DNA of 6,422 nucleotides from Lachnospiraceae bacterium. Its GTDB lineage: Bacteria; Bacillota; Clostridia; Lachnospirales; Lachnospiraceae. Numbering within the stretch: position 1 is the stretch's first letter; every line of letters starts with the position of its first letter. Of this stretch, positions 1 to 6,422 are shown in pieces. The stretch covers positions 1 to 6,422 of the forward strand of contig JAFSYD010000135.1 in NCBI GenBank assembly GCA_017443685.1. Reading direction: 5' to 3'. The translations under genes were made by a program, and so were the position numbers. Below the pieces are notes generated by a model. The model was not told the origin of the DNA and ran no database searches. It worked only from the letters and a program-made list of their open reading frames with translations.

Positions 1-1967
1 AGGCGACGGGAGACCAGCCGCAGGCGATCGAAAAGCTGGTGCAGGGTTTCAAAGAGGGCAATCAGTTCCAGACCTTGCTGGGCGTGACGGGAAGCGGCAA
101 AACTTTTACGATGGCGAATATCATTGCCGCGCTCAATAAGCCGACGCTGATCATCAGCCATAATAAGACCCTTGCCGGGCAGCTGTACGGCGAGATGAAG
201 GAGTTCTTCCCCGAGAACGCGGTCGAATATTTTGTCTCCTACTATGATTATTATCAGCCGGAGGCGTATGTGCCGCAGACGGACACCTATATCGCGAAGG
301 ATTCCTCGATCAACGATGAGATCGATAAGCTGCGGCTGTCCGCGACGGCTTCGATGGCGGAGCGGAAGGATGTCATTATCGTGTCGTCGGTTTCCTGCAT
401 ATACGGCATCGGTTCGCCGGAAGATTATGAGAACATGTGCGTTTCCCTGCGGCCGGGCCAGCTGATCGACCGGGATGAGGTGATCCGGCAGCTCGTGGAT
501 ATGCAGTATATGCGCAACGATCTGGATTTTACGCGAGGGACGTTCCGCGTGCGGGGCGACACGCTGGAGATCATTCCGGCGAACGTTTCGGAATATGCTT
601 ACCGCATCGAATTTTTCGGGGATGAGATCGACCGGATCGTTGAGACGGAGGTCATGACCGGGGCCGCGAAAAGAGAGCTGAATTATTGTGCGATCTTCCC
701 TGCGTCCCACTACGTTGTGCCTGAGGAAAAGATCAAGCGCGCCTGCGAGACGATCGAGGCGGAGCTTGAAGAGCGGGTCCGTTATTTTAAGCATGAGGAT
801 AAGCTTCTGGAGGCGCAGAGGATCAGCGAGAGGACCAATTTTGACATTGAGATGCTGCGGGAGACAGGTTTCTGCAGCGGCATTGAGAATTATTCGCGGC
901 ATCTGACCGGTGCAAAGCCGGGGGAACCGCCGGCGACGCTCGTGGACTATTTCGGAAATGATTTTCTGATCATTATTGATGAGTCGCATATGACCGTGCC
1001 GCAGGTGCGCGGCATGTATGCGGGCGACCGCTCGAGGAAGACGACGCTGGTGGAATACGGATTCCGGCTGCCGAGCGCACTTGACAACCGTCCGCTCAAT
1101 TTTACCGAGTTCGAGGACAAGATCGACCAGATGCTCTTCGTTTCGGCGACGCCGGGTGAGTATGAGAAGGAGCATGAGATGCTCCGCGCCGAGCAGGTGA
1201 TACGCCCGACCGGTCTTTTGGATCCGGAGGTGGAGGTGCGCCCTGTTGAGGGACAGATCGATGACCTGATCGGCGAGATCCGAAAAGAAACGAAGGATCA
1301 TAATAAGGTGATGATCACTACGCTCACCAAGCGGATGGCGGAGGATCTGACGACCTATATGCAGGAGCTTGGTATCCGTGTCAAATATCTGCATTCGGAC
1401 ATTGATACATTGGAGCGGGCGGAGATCATCCGTGACCTGCGGCTCGATGTGTTCGATGTGCTGGTTGGCATCAACCTGCTGCGGGAAGGCCTGGATATTC
1501 CGGAGATCACACTGGTTGCGATCATTGACGCGGACAAGGAGGGGTTCCTTCGCTCCGAGACCTCATTGATACAGACGATCGGACGCGCGGCCCGTAACTC
1601 ACGGGGACATGTCATTATGTACGCCGATACGGTGACGGATTCCATGCGCGTGGCGATCGGGGAGACGGAACGCCGGCGCGCGATCCAGCAGGCTTATAAT
1701 AACGAGCACGGCATCACGCCGAAGACGATCGAAAAGAACGTACGCGATGTCATTGCGATTTCCAGGGCCGTGGCGCGCGACGAAATGCAGATGGAACGTC
1801 AGCCCGAGGAAATGGACGAGAAGGAGCTGAAGAAGTATATCGACGAGATACGAAAGAAGATGGAACGCGCTGCTGCGGATCTGAACTTCGAAGCCGCTGC
1901 GGAGTACCGGGATAAGATGGTGGAGCTTAAGAATATGCTGCGGGATATTAAAGCCGGGCGTGGGTAG
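1..1967 (+). CDS. uvrB: UvrABC excinuclease subunit B (5' end cut by window)
   Basis: UvrB is the cytoplasmic DNA-damage-verifying helicase of nucleotide excision repair; UvrA loads it and it recruits UvrC. The reading frame is open from the first in-frame codon at position 3 ([12 protein letters not shown], typical UvrB N-terminus), so the true start lies just upstream and about 8-15 residues are missing. The GTG at 39 is an internal valine. Numbering the 654 visible residues from that alanine: Walker A GVTGSGKT at 27-34; the beta-hairpin with clustered tyrosines ([12 protein letters not shown]) at about 80-91, which inserts between DNA strands; Walker B DESH at 326-329; helicase motif SATPGEYE from 381; motif [11 protein letters not shown] from 524; and a C-terminal UVR coiled-coil motif at about 606-650 that contacts UvrC and UvrA. 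Length and motifs are normal and no damage is seen. The promoter and any SOS operator lie outside the window. Confidence 0.98.
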   Translation, partial: ATGDQPQAIEKLVQGFKEGNQFQTLLGVTGSGKTFTMANIIAALNKPTLIISHNKTLAGQLYGEMKEFFPENAVEYFVSYYDYYQPEAYVPQTDTYIAKDSSINDEIDKLRLSATASMAERKDVIIVSSVSCIYGIGSPEDYENMCVSLRPGQLIDRDEVIRQLVDMQYMRNDLDFTRGTFRVRGDTLEIIPANVSEYAYRIEFFGDEIDRIVETEVMTGAAKRELNYCAIFPASHYVVPEEKIKRACETIEAELEERVRYFKHEDKLLEAQRISERTNFDIEMLRETGFCSGIENYSRHLTGAKPGEPPATLVDYFGNDFLIIIDESHMTVPQVRGMYAGDRSRKTTLVEYGFRLPSALDNRPLNFTEFEDKIDQMLFVSATPGEYEKEHEMLRAEQVIRPTGLLDPEVEVRPVEGQIDDLIGEIRKETKDHNKVMITTLTKRMAEDLTTYMQELGIRVKYLHSDIDTLERAEIIRDLRLDVFDVLVGINLLREGLDIPEITLVAIIDADKEGFLRSETSLIQTIGRAARNSRGHVIMYADTVTDSMRVAIGETERRRAIQQAYNNEHGITPKTIEKNVRDVIAISRAVARDEMQMERQPEEMDEKELKKYIDEIRKKMERAAADLNFEAAAEYRDKMVELKNMLRDIKAGRG

Positions 1968-2023
1968 AAAGTCTGTTTGTGAAAGCGTGTCTTAAAACAT
2001 CGGTGTATACAAATCGCAATATT

Positions 2024-2027
2024 GAGG
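2024..2027 (+). promoter_or_regulatory. uvrA ribosome binding site
   Basis: GAGG (in GAGGAAAACT) lies 6 bases before the ATG at 2034. It decides the start, because the in-frame TTG at 2022 overlaps it and has no ribosome binding site of its own at a suitable distance. Confidence 0.7.
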
Positions 2028-2033
2028 AAAACT

Positions 2034-4892
2034 ATGAAAACAAAGAAAAATTTGGATGAAAATATAAAATACATCAAAATCCGCGGCGCGGATGAGCACA
2101 ATTTAAAGCACATCGATCTCGACATCCCCCGCGATAAATTCGTCGTTTTAACCGGTCTTTCCGGTTCCGGGAAATCCTCTCTCGCCTTTGATACGATCTT
2201 TGCGGAGGGGCAGAGACGCTATATGGAGTCGCTGTCGTCCTATGCAAGACAGTTCCTGGGACAGATGGAAAAGCCGGCGGTAGAAAAGATCGAAGGCCTT
2301 CCTCCCGCGATATCGATCGATCAGAAATCGACGAACCGCAATCCGCGTTCGACGGTTGGGACCGTGACGGAGATCTATGATTATTTCCGCTTGTTATATG
2401 CGAGGATCGGGATCCCCCATTGCCCGAACTGCGGCAAGGAGATCCACAAACAGACCGTCGATCAAATGGTGGACGCCGTTCTTTCCATGCCGGAGCGTAC
2501 GAAATTCCAGGTGCTGGCTCCGGTCGTCCGGGGAAGGAAGGGAGCGCAGGAGAAGCTGTTCGCCCGCGCGAAGAAGAGCGGTTACGTACGTGTAGTCGTA
2601 GACGGTGATCCGTACGATCTTGAGGAAGAGATCACACTGAACAAGAACCAGAAGCATAACATCGAGATCGTGGTGGACCGGCTTGTAGTACGGGAAGGGA
2701 TGGAGAACCGGCTGGCGGATTCGATCGAGAATGCGCTGAAGCTGGCGAACGGCCTGGTGGAGATCGATGTGATCGACGGGGAGAAAATGCGGTTTTCCGA
2801 AAGCTTTTCCTGCCCGGATTGCGGGATTTCGATCGAGGAGATCGAGCCGCGGAGCTTTTCTTTCAACAATCCGTTCGGCGCCTGCCCCGAATGCTTCGGT
2901 CTCGGTTACCGGATGGAATTTGACGAAAGACTGATGATACCGGATCCTTCGTTGTCCTTCAATGAGAACTGCGTGCAGGTGATGGGCTGGCAATCGAGCT
3001 CGGATGACAAGAGTTATACCCATGCGATCCTGGAAGCGCTTGCAAGGGAGTACCATTTTTCGCTGGACACGCCCTATAGAGATCTGCCGGCGGACATCCG
3101 CCACAAGTTCATCCATGGTTTTGACCGTGTGATCAAGGTGCCGTACAGGGGCCGATGGGGCGAGGGCATCTACGACGTACAGTTCGAGGGGCTGATCGCC
3201 AATTCGCAGCGCCGTTACCGCGAGTCGGGTTCTGAGGCGGCAAAGCAGCAGTATGAGGAGTTCATGGAGTTCTCCCCCTGCCCGGTCTGCAAGGGACAAA
3301 GGTTAAAAGAAACGTCGCTCGGCGTGACGGTTGCGGACAAGAATATTTACGAAGTGACCGTGATGGCAATCCGCGACCTGCAGACGTTTTTGGAAAATAT
3401 GGAGCTGACCGATTATCAGCGGAAGATCGGCGGACTTGTGCTGCGGGAAATATCCGCACGCGTGAAGTTCATGGTGGATGTGGGGCTGGATTATCTGTCG
3501 CTGTCCCGGCCGACGGGATCGCTTTCGGGCGGGGAGTCTCAGCGGATCCGGCTGGCGACGCAGATCGGATCGGGCCTTGTGGGCGTGACCTATATTTTAG
3601 ACGAGCCGTCCATCGGCCTGCACCAGAAAGATAATGATAAGCTGCTTGCTTCCTTAAAGGGTCTGCGTGATCTCGGAAATACGCTGATCGTCGTGGAGCA
3701 CGACGAGGATACGATGCGGGAGGCGGATTATATCGTTGACATCGGACCGGGGGCGGGCGAGCATGGCGGAGAGGTGATCGCCTGCGGAACGGTGGAAGAC
3801 ATCGAGAATGAACCGCGTTCTATCACAGGCGCGTATCTGTCGCACCGCAAAGAGGTGCCGGTACCGAAGGAACGTAAAAAACCTTTGGGATGGATCAAGA
3901 TCGTCGGCGCAAGGGAGCATAACCTGCGGAATATCGATGTGGAGATCCCGCTTGGGGTCATGACCTGTGTTACCGGTGTGTCCGGTTCCGGGAAAAGCTC
4001 GCTGATCAATGAGATCTTGTACAAGTCGCTCGCGCGTTCCTTAAACCGTGCGCATCGTCTGCCCGGGGATCATGACCGGATTGAGGGCGTGGAGCAGCTT
4101 GACAAGATCATTGCGATCGATCAGTCGCCAATCGGGCGTTCCCCACGATCGAATCCGGCGACCTATACCGGGGTTTTCGATATGATCCGTGATCTTTTTG
4201 CCGGGACTCCGGATGCGAAGGCGCGGGGATATAAGAAGGGACGGTTCTCTTTCACCGTGAAGGGCGGTCGCTGCGAGGCGTGCGCCGGCGACGGGATCAT
4301 TAAGATCGAGATGCATTTTTTGCCGGATGTATACGTGCCCTGCGAGGTATGCGGGGGCAAGCGCTATAACCGCGAGACGCTGGAGGTGCTGTATAAGGAT
4401 AAGTCGATCTATGACGTGCTGGATATGACCGTGGAGGATGCGTTGAAATACTTTGAAAACCTTCCGGCCATACGCCGGAAGATACAGACGCTGTACGATG
4501 TAGGGCTGGGATACATCCGGCTGGGACAGCCGTCGACGACACTTTCCGGCGGGGAAGCGCAGCGGATCAAGCTGGCGACCGAGCTGTCGCGGCGGAGCAC
4601 GGGCAAGACGATCTATGTGTTGGACGAGCCGACGACGGGGCTGCATTTTGAGGATGTGAACAAGCTGGTTACGATCCTGCGGCAGCTTTCCGAGGGCGGC
4701 AATACGGTCGTGGTGATCGAGCATAACCTGGATGTGATCAAGACGGCAGATTATATCATCGACTTGGGACCGGACGGCGGTGACAAAGGCGGAACCATCG
4801 TAGCAAAAGGCACGCCGGAGCAGGTAGCGAAAAGCAAAAAGTCGTACACGGCGAAGTATGTCAGGGAAGCGCTGGAGGCGGCGAAGAAATAA
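2034..4892 (+). CDS. uvrA: UvrABC excinuclease subunit A (complete)
   Basis: UvrA is the dimeric ABC-type ATPase that finds bulky DNA lesions and hands them to UvrB. I chose the ATG at 2034 (952 residues) because GAGG at 2024-2027 sits 6 bases before it; the TTG at 2022 would overlap that site. Visible motifs: first Walker [10 protein letters not shown] with Lys47; CPNC at 130-133 and CPVC at 416-419, cysteine pairs likely to share one zinc; first signature zinc module C260-x2-C263-x20-C284-x2-C287; first ABC signature LSGGE at 497-501 and Walker B DE at 523-524; second Walker [10 protein letters not shown] with Lys654; second zinc module C747-x2-C750-x19-C770-x2-C773; second LSGGE at 837-841 and Walker B DE at 864-865. 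Length fits the family (about 940-950), with a slightly extended N-terminus. It lies 66 bases after uvrB with no terminator seen between, so co-transcription is likely. Confidence 0.98.
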   Translation: MKTKKNLDENIKYIKIRGADEHNLKHIDLDIPRDKFVVLTGLSGSGKSSLAFDTIFAEGQRRYMESLSSYARQFLGQMEKPAVEKIEGLPPAISIDQKSTNRNPRSTVGTVTEIYDYFRLLYARIGIPHCPNCGKEIHKQTVDQMVDAVLSMPERTKFQVLAPVVRGRKGAQEKLFARAKKSGYVRVVVDGDPYDLEEEITLNKNQKHNIEIVVDRLVVREGMENRLADSIENALKLANGLVEIDVIDGEKMRFSESFSCPDCGISIEEIEPRSFSFNNPFGACPECFGLGYRMEFDERLMIPDPSLSFNENCVQVMGWQSSSDDKSYTHAILEALAREYHFSLDTPYRDLPADIRHKFIHGFDRVIKVPYRGRWGEGIYDVQFEGLIANSQRRYRESGSEAAKQQYEEFMEFSPCPVCKGQRLKETSLGVTVADKNIYEVTVMAIRDLQTFLENMELTDYQRKIGGLVLREISARVKFMVDVGLDYLSLSRPTGSLSGGESQRIRLATQIGSGLVGVTYILDEPSIGLHQKDNDKLLASLKGLRDLGNTLIVVEHDEDTMREADYIVDIGPGAGEHGGEVIACGTVEDIENEPRSITGAYLSHRKEVPVPKERKKPLGWIKIVGAREHNLRNIDVEIPLGVMTCVTGVSGSGKSSLINEILYKSLARSLNRAHRLPGDHDRIEGVEQLDKIIAIDQSPIGRSPRSNPATYTGVFDMIRDLFAGTPDAKARGYKKGRFSFTVKGGRCEACAGDGIIKIEMHFLPDVYVPCEVCGGKRYNRETLEVLYKDKSIYDVLDMTVEDALKYFENLPAIRRKIQTLYDVGLGYIRLGQPSTTLSGGEAQRIKLATELSRRSTGKTIYVLDEPTTGLHFEDVNKLVTILRQLSEGGNTVVVIEHNLDVIKTADYIIDLGPDGGDKGGTIVAKGTPEQVAKSKKSYTAKYVREALEAAKK

Positions 4893-4906
4893 GGTGGTGA
4901 CGTGGA

Positions 4907-4965
4907 GCTGTCCCCTCGGCAACGCGGGGACAGCCGTGACGATCCGCGCTCGCGTTCCGTTTTTT
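4907..4965 (+). terminator. Probable intrinsic terminator after uvrA, with overlapping hairpins
   Basis: Two pairings are visible. A perfect 9-bp inverted repeat, GCTGTCCCC (4907-4915) and GGGGACAGC (4926-4934), encloses a 10-base loop. Separately, CGGCAACGCG (4917-4926) pairs with CGCGTTCCG (4951-4959) with one bulged C at 4920, extendable by a G-U and a G-C pair; this second stem ends directly against TTTTTT (4960-4965), as in a Rho-independent terminator. It starts 15-25 bases after the uvrA stop and separates the repair genes from the next unit. The two stems share bases 4926-4928, so they either compete or form a pseudoknot. Termination itself is inferred. Confidence 0.6.
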
Positions 4966-4979
4966 AATGCCGTGACAAT
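4933..4979 (+). repeat. Short direct repeat GCCGTGACRAT, two copies
   Basis: Copies at 4933-4943 (GCCGTGACGAT) and 4969-4979 (GCCGTGACAAT) differ at one of 11 bases and lie 36 bases apart, on either side of the terminator's 3' arm and T run. The role is unknown; it may be a relic of local duplication or chance. Confidence 0.4.
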
Positions 4980-4995
4980 TCCATATTTTTATGGA
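4980..4995 (+). promoter_or_regulatory. Candidate operator: 6-bp dyad TCCATA-TTTT-TATGGA
   Basis: TCCATA (4980-4985) and TATGGA (4990-4995) are perfect inverted repeats around TTTT. The centre lies about 40 bases before the predicted transcription start and the 3' arm overlaps the weak -35 region, a position suited to a regulator site. No known regulator motif is recognised, and such AT-rich dyads can arise by chance. Confidence 0.3.
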
Positions 4996-5021
4996 TATTC
5001 CGAACCTTTTTGTGTTATACT
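4992..5021 (+). promoter_or_regulatory. Promoter of the rfbC/ABC-export unit (extended -10)
   Basis: TGTTATACT at 5013-5021 contains a -10 box TATACT (5016-5021) with the TGn extension, which often offsets a poor -35. The best -35 is TGGATA at 4992-4997 (4 of 6 to TTGACA) with an 18-base spacer. Transcription would start near 5028, giving a leader of about 30 bases before the ATG at 5059. It fits a new housekeeping-sigma unit after the uvrA terminator. Confidence 0.6.
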
Positions 5022-5043
5022 TATATTTCAGACAGGTGTTTAG

Positions 5044-5050
5044 AAGGAGG
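5044..5050 (+). promoter_or_regulatory. Strong ribosome binding site for the 60-residue ORF
   Basis: AAGGAGG lies 8 bases before the ATG at 5059, close to the ideal anti-16S match. It is the main support for this small ORF being translated. Confidence 0.8.
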
Positions 5051-5058
5051 GGGTTGCT

Positions 5059-5241
5059 ATGTCTTCAAATGTTAAAGAATATGATGGGAACTTATTCGAC
5101 CAGTTGGAAATTGTAGAAGAAGCATTGAAGTACGCCCAAAAAGAAAACGCGAAAGAAACGATCGATTATTTGGAGCGAAAGAAACGGTATATTGAGCGGA
5201 AGCTGTATGAGAAGCCTCCGATTTATGGAGCAGAGGGCTAA
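5059..5241 (+). CDS. Small charged helical protein, function unknown (60 aa)
   Basis: I do not recognise this protein. It is supported as a gene by a strong ribosome binding site (5044-5050), a promoter just upstream, and its stop codon only 2 bases before the rfbC ATG. The 60 residues are rich in Glu, Lys and Tyr, with no signal peptide, membrane segment or cysteine. Residues about 12-50 look like one long amphipathic helix or short coiled coil (LFDQLEIVEEAL..., ERKKRYIERKL), and the tail KPPIYGAEG looks unstructured. The middle, AQKENAKET...L, resembles AREENAEKT...L in the small ORF on the other side of rfbC, so the two may be distant paralogues. Base composition is AT-richer than its neighbours (24 of 60 G+C at 5101-5160, against 36 of 60 in rfbC at 5461-5520). 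First place in the unit suggests an accessory or regulatory role in surface-glycan synthesis; that is inference. Confidence 0.8.
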   Translation: MSSNVKEYDGNLFDQLEIVEEALKYAQKENAKETIDYLERKKRYIERKLYEKPPIYGAEG

Positions 5242-5243
5242 AA

Positions 5244-5816
5244 ATGGGCAAAATTCAAGTTACAAATAACTGCGGCGGCATCGCCGGGCTTACGGTCATA
5301 GAACCGACCGTTTTCGGCGACGCACGCGGGTATTTTATGGAGACCTACAACTATACCGATTTCGCGGCAGCCGGAATCGACTGCACCTTTGTACAGGATA
5401 ACCAGTCGGCGTCGAAAAAGGGTGTCCTGCGCGGTCTGCATTTCCAGATACAGTATCCGCAGGACAAGCTGGTCCGCGTGATAAAGGGCGAGGTTTTTGA
5501 CGTCGCGGTGGATCTGCGCGAGGGCAGCGAGACCTTCGGTAAATGGTACGGCGTCGTGCTTTCGGAGGAGAATAAGAAGCAGTTCTTCATCCCAAAGAAC
5601 TTTGCGCATGGATTTCTGGTGTTGTCCGATTACGCGGAGTTCTGTTATAAGGTGACGGATTTTTACCATCCCAATGACGAGGGCGGCCTGATGTGGAACG
5701 ACCCGGATATCGGTGTGGAATGGATATTCCCCGAAGGGATGACGGAGGCTGATCTGACACTGTCGGATAAGGACAAGGTGAATAGCAGCTATGCGGATTT
5801 TATTCGCGGGAAATAG
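5244..5816 (+). CDS. rfbC: dTDP-4-dehydrorhamnose 3,5-epimerase
   Basis: RfbC/RmlC (EC 5.1.3.13) is a cytoplasmic cupin enzyme, usually dimeric, that epimerises dTDP-4-keto-6-deoxy-D-glucose at C3 and C5, the third step to dTDP-L-rhamnose. The 190 residues match the family's usual length of about 180-190. Visible hallmarks: FGDARGYFMETYN at 24-36; the catalytic histidine in LRGLHFQ (His66); QDKLVRV with substrate-binding Lys75; GEVFDVAVDLR at 82-92; FAHGFLVLSDYAEFCYK with His122 and the catalytic-region Tyr135; NDPDIGVEW at 152-160; and LSDKD at 173-177, the usual place of the aspartate that partners the histidine. The start ATG has GAGGG (5233-5237) 6 bases upstream, inside the end of the preceding ORF, so translation is probably coupled. 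No rmlA, rmlB or rmlD is in the window. A close relative acting on another dTDP-sugar cannot be fully excluded. Confidence 0.95.
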   Translation: MGKIQVTNNCGGIAGLTVIEPTVFGDARGYFMETYNYTDFAAAGIDCTFVQDNQSASKKGVLRGLHFQIQYPQDKLVRVIKGEVFDVAVDLREGSETFGKWYGVVLSEENKKQFFIPKNFAHGFLVLSDYAEFCYKVTDFYHPNDEGGLMWNDPDIGVEWIFPEGMTEADLTLSDKDKVNSSYADFIRGK

Positions 5817-5821
5817 AGTCA

Positions 5822-5828
5822 AAGGAGG
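5822..5828 (+). promoter_or_regulatory. Strong ribosome binding site for the 63-residue ORF
   Basis: AAGGAGG lies 5 bases before the ATG at 5834, just after the rfbC stop. It supports real translation of the small ORF that follows. Confidence 0.8.
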
Positions 5829-5833
5829 TATAT

Positions 5834-6025
5834 ATGGCTAACGGGTTGGAAATTACCAGAGACACGCTGAATGATTTCAAAAAAATCCAGCGATACATGC
5901 TGCTTGCCCGCGAGGAGAATGCGGAGAAGACATATGCGGAGCTGAAAGAGGAGTATCTGTTTCTGAAGGCTTTACTACAGGCAGCAGGCGTAAATTTAAC
6001 GGACATTGACAGGATCAAAGAATAG
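5834..6025 (+). CDS. Small charged helical protein, function unknown (63 aa)
   Basis: Not recognised as a named family. It sits 17 bases after rfbC with a near-perfect ribosome binding site, and its stop is 3 bases before the ABC ATPase start, so it belongs to the same transcript. The protein is soluble-looking with no signal peptide or membrane segment. Residues about 8-50 are predicted to be helical, with alternating Leu/Tyr and charged positions (ELKEEYLFLKALL). The C-terminus, AAGVNLTDIDRIKE, looks like a compact helix cap plus short helix and may be the conserved part. The segment AREENAEKT...L resembles AQKENAKET...L in the first ORF of the unit. Its place between a sugar-nucleotide gene and an exporter ATPase suggests a cofactor or regulator of glycan synthesis or export, but no catalytic residues are apparent and the role is open. 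Confidence 0.8.
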   Translation: MANGLEITRDTLNDFKKIQRYMLLAREENAEKTYAELKEEYLFLKALLQAAGVNLTDIDRIKE

Positions 6026-6028
6026 GAC

Positions 6029-6422
6029 ATGAATGCAGATTACGCCATCCGCGTGAAGGATGTGACAAAAGTATATCGTCTTTATAACAGGAATCGTGAC
6101 CGTGTGATAGATGCGCTCGGCTTGTCCAAAACGAAGCATTATAGAGAGCACTACGCGTTGAAGCACTTGAGCTTTGATGTGGCCAAAGGAGAAACCGTTG
6201 GCATCATCGGGACGAACGGTTCCGGAAAGTCTACGATTTTAAAGATCATTACCGGCGTGCTTTCCCCTACGGACGGTTCGCTTGAGGTAGACGGAAGGAT
6301 ATCGGCGCTGCTTGAGTTGGGGGCCGGCTTTAATCAGGAATACACCGGGATTGAGAATGTATATCTGAACGGCACGATGCTCGGTTATACGAAGGAAGAG
6401 ATTGATACAAAGCTGCCGGAGA
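6029..6422 (+). CDS. Wzt/TagH-type polysaccharide-export ABC transporter ATPase (3' end cut by window)
   Basis: This is the N-terminal 131 codons of an ABC ATPase of the O-antigen/teichoic-acid export family (Wzt, TagH, RfbB). It would work at the inner face of the membrane, with an ABC-2 permease, to export an undecaprenyl-linked polymer. Evidence: the opening AIRVKDVTKVYRLYNR; the family's insert before the core (DRVIDALGLSKTKHYREHYALKHLSF); Walker A GTNGSGKST at 61-69 with Lys67; and the family-typical ISALLELGAGF, then a Q-loop region with Gln103, followed by TGIENVYLNG. The signature motif, Walker B and any C-terminal carbohydrate-binding domain lie beyond the window, so Wzt-like (with that domain) and plain TagH-like cannot be told apart. 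The start ATG is 3 bases after the upstream stop and lacks a strong ribosome binding site of its own, so translational coupling is likely. The permease usually lies next to the ATPase and is not upstream here. Confidence 0.93.
   Translation, partial: MNADYAIRVKDVTKVYRLYNRNRDRVIDALGLSKTKHYREHYALKHLSFDVAKGETVGIIGTNGSGKSTILKIITGVLSPTDGSLEVDGRISALLELGAGFNQEYTGIENVYLNGTMLGYTKEEIDTKLPE

Noticed and set aside
39..1967. GTG at 39 as the uvrB start
   Set aside because: The frame is open to the window edge and the upstream codons encode the conserved UvrB N-terminal segment [12 protein letters not shown], so this GTG is an internal valine.
2022..2033. TTG at 2022 as the uvrA start
   Set aside because: It overlaps the GAGG site that serves the ATG at 2034 and adds only four residues with no family support.
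1968..2033. A terminator or second promoter between uvrB and uvrA
   Set aside because: No stem with a T run is present, and TATACA at 2006-2011 has no -35 at a suitable distance.
2394..3299. Long minus-strand open frame (301 codons) inside uvrA
   Set aside because: It is antisense to a well-conserved uvrA region and has no recognisable domain; long antisense frames are common opposite GC-rich genes.
4041..4922. Long minus-strand open frame (293 codons) over the 3' half of uvrA
   Set aside because: It mirrors conserved uvrA motifs, has no recognisable protein family, and would start within the terminator stem.
4858..5043. 61-codon plus-strand frame across the uvrA end and intergenic region
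   Set aside because: It overlaps the uvrA end, reads through the terminator and promoter, and has an arginine-run composition typical of a frame shadow.
1968..5058. SOS (LexA/DinR) box of the GAAC-N4-GTTC type near uvrA or the glycan promoter
   Set aside because: No match was seen in either intergenic region; the relevant site, if any, would be upstream of uvrB outside the window.
5238..5822. 194-codon minus-strand frame opposite rfbC
   Set aside because: It is almost exactly the complement of rfbC with no family match visible; treated as a shadow.

Overview
The window looks like a chromosomal fragment of a moderately GC-rich Gram-positive anaerobe of the Clostridia, possibly a Lachnospiraceae relative. 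The reasons are adjacent uvrB-uvrA in that order, strong AAGGAGG-type ribosome binding sites, and the mix of small helical proteins with polysaccharide genes. The taxonomy is inference only.

Layout, all genes on the + strand. (1) Positions 1-4892 hold nucleotide excision repair: uvrB, lacking only its extreme N-terminus at the window edge, then 66 bases without a visible terminator, then a complete uvrA. UvrA and UvrB form the damage-recognition complex that loads UvrC (not in the window). (2) Positions 4893-5058 are a boundary region. It has a GC-rich inverted-repeat structure ending in a run of six T, read as the uvrBA terminator. An AT-rich stretch follows, with an extended -10 promoter and a small dyad overlapping its -35 region. 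(3) From 5059 to the end is a new tightly packed unit: a 60-codon small helical protein, rfbC/rmlC (dTDP-4-dehydrorhamnose 3,5-epimerase), a 63-codon small helical protein, and the first 131 codons of a Wzt/TagH-type polysaccharide-export ABC ATPase. That ATPase runs off the window.

The second unit reads as the start of a cell-surface glycan locus: RmlC helps make dTDP-L-rhamnose, and the ATPase would power export of a lipid-linked polymer. The permease, glycosyltransferases and remaining rml genes would have to lie downstream or elsewhere. The least explained content is the pair of small, related-looking, charged helical ORFs that bracket rfbC. Second is the terminator region, where the loop of one hairpin is complementary to the bases just before the T run.

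The repair genes look ordinary and intact. I see no CRISPR array, tRNA, rRNA, transposase or phage gene, and no system here that I can claim as clearly new.
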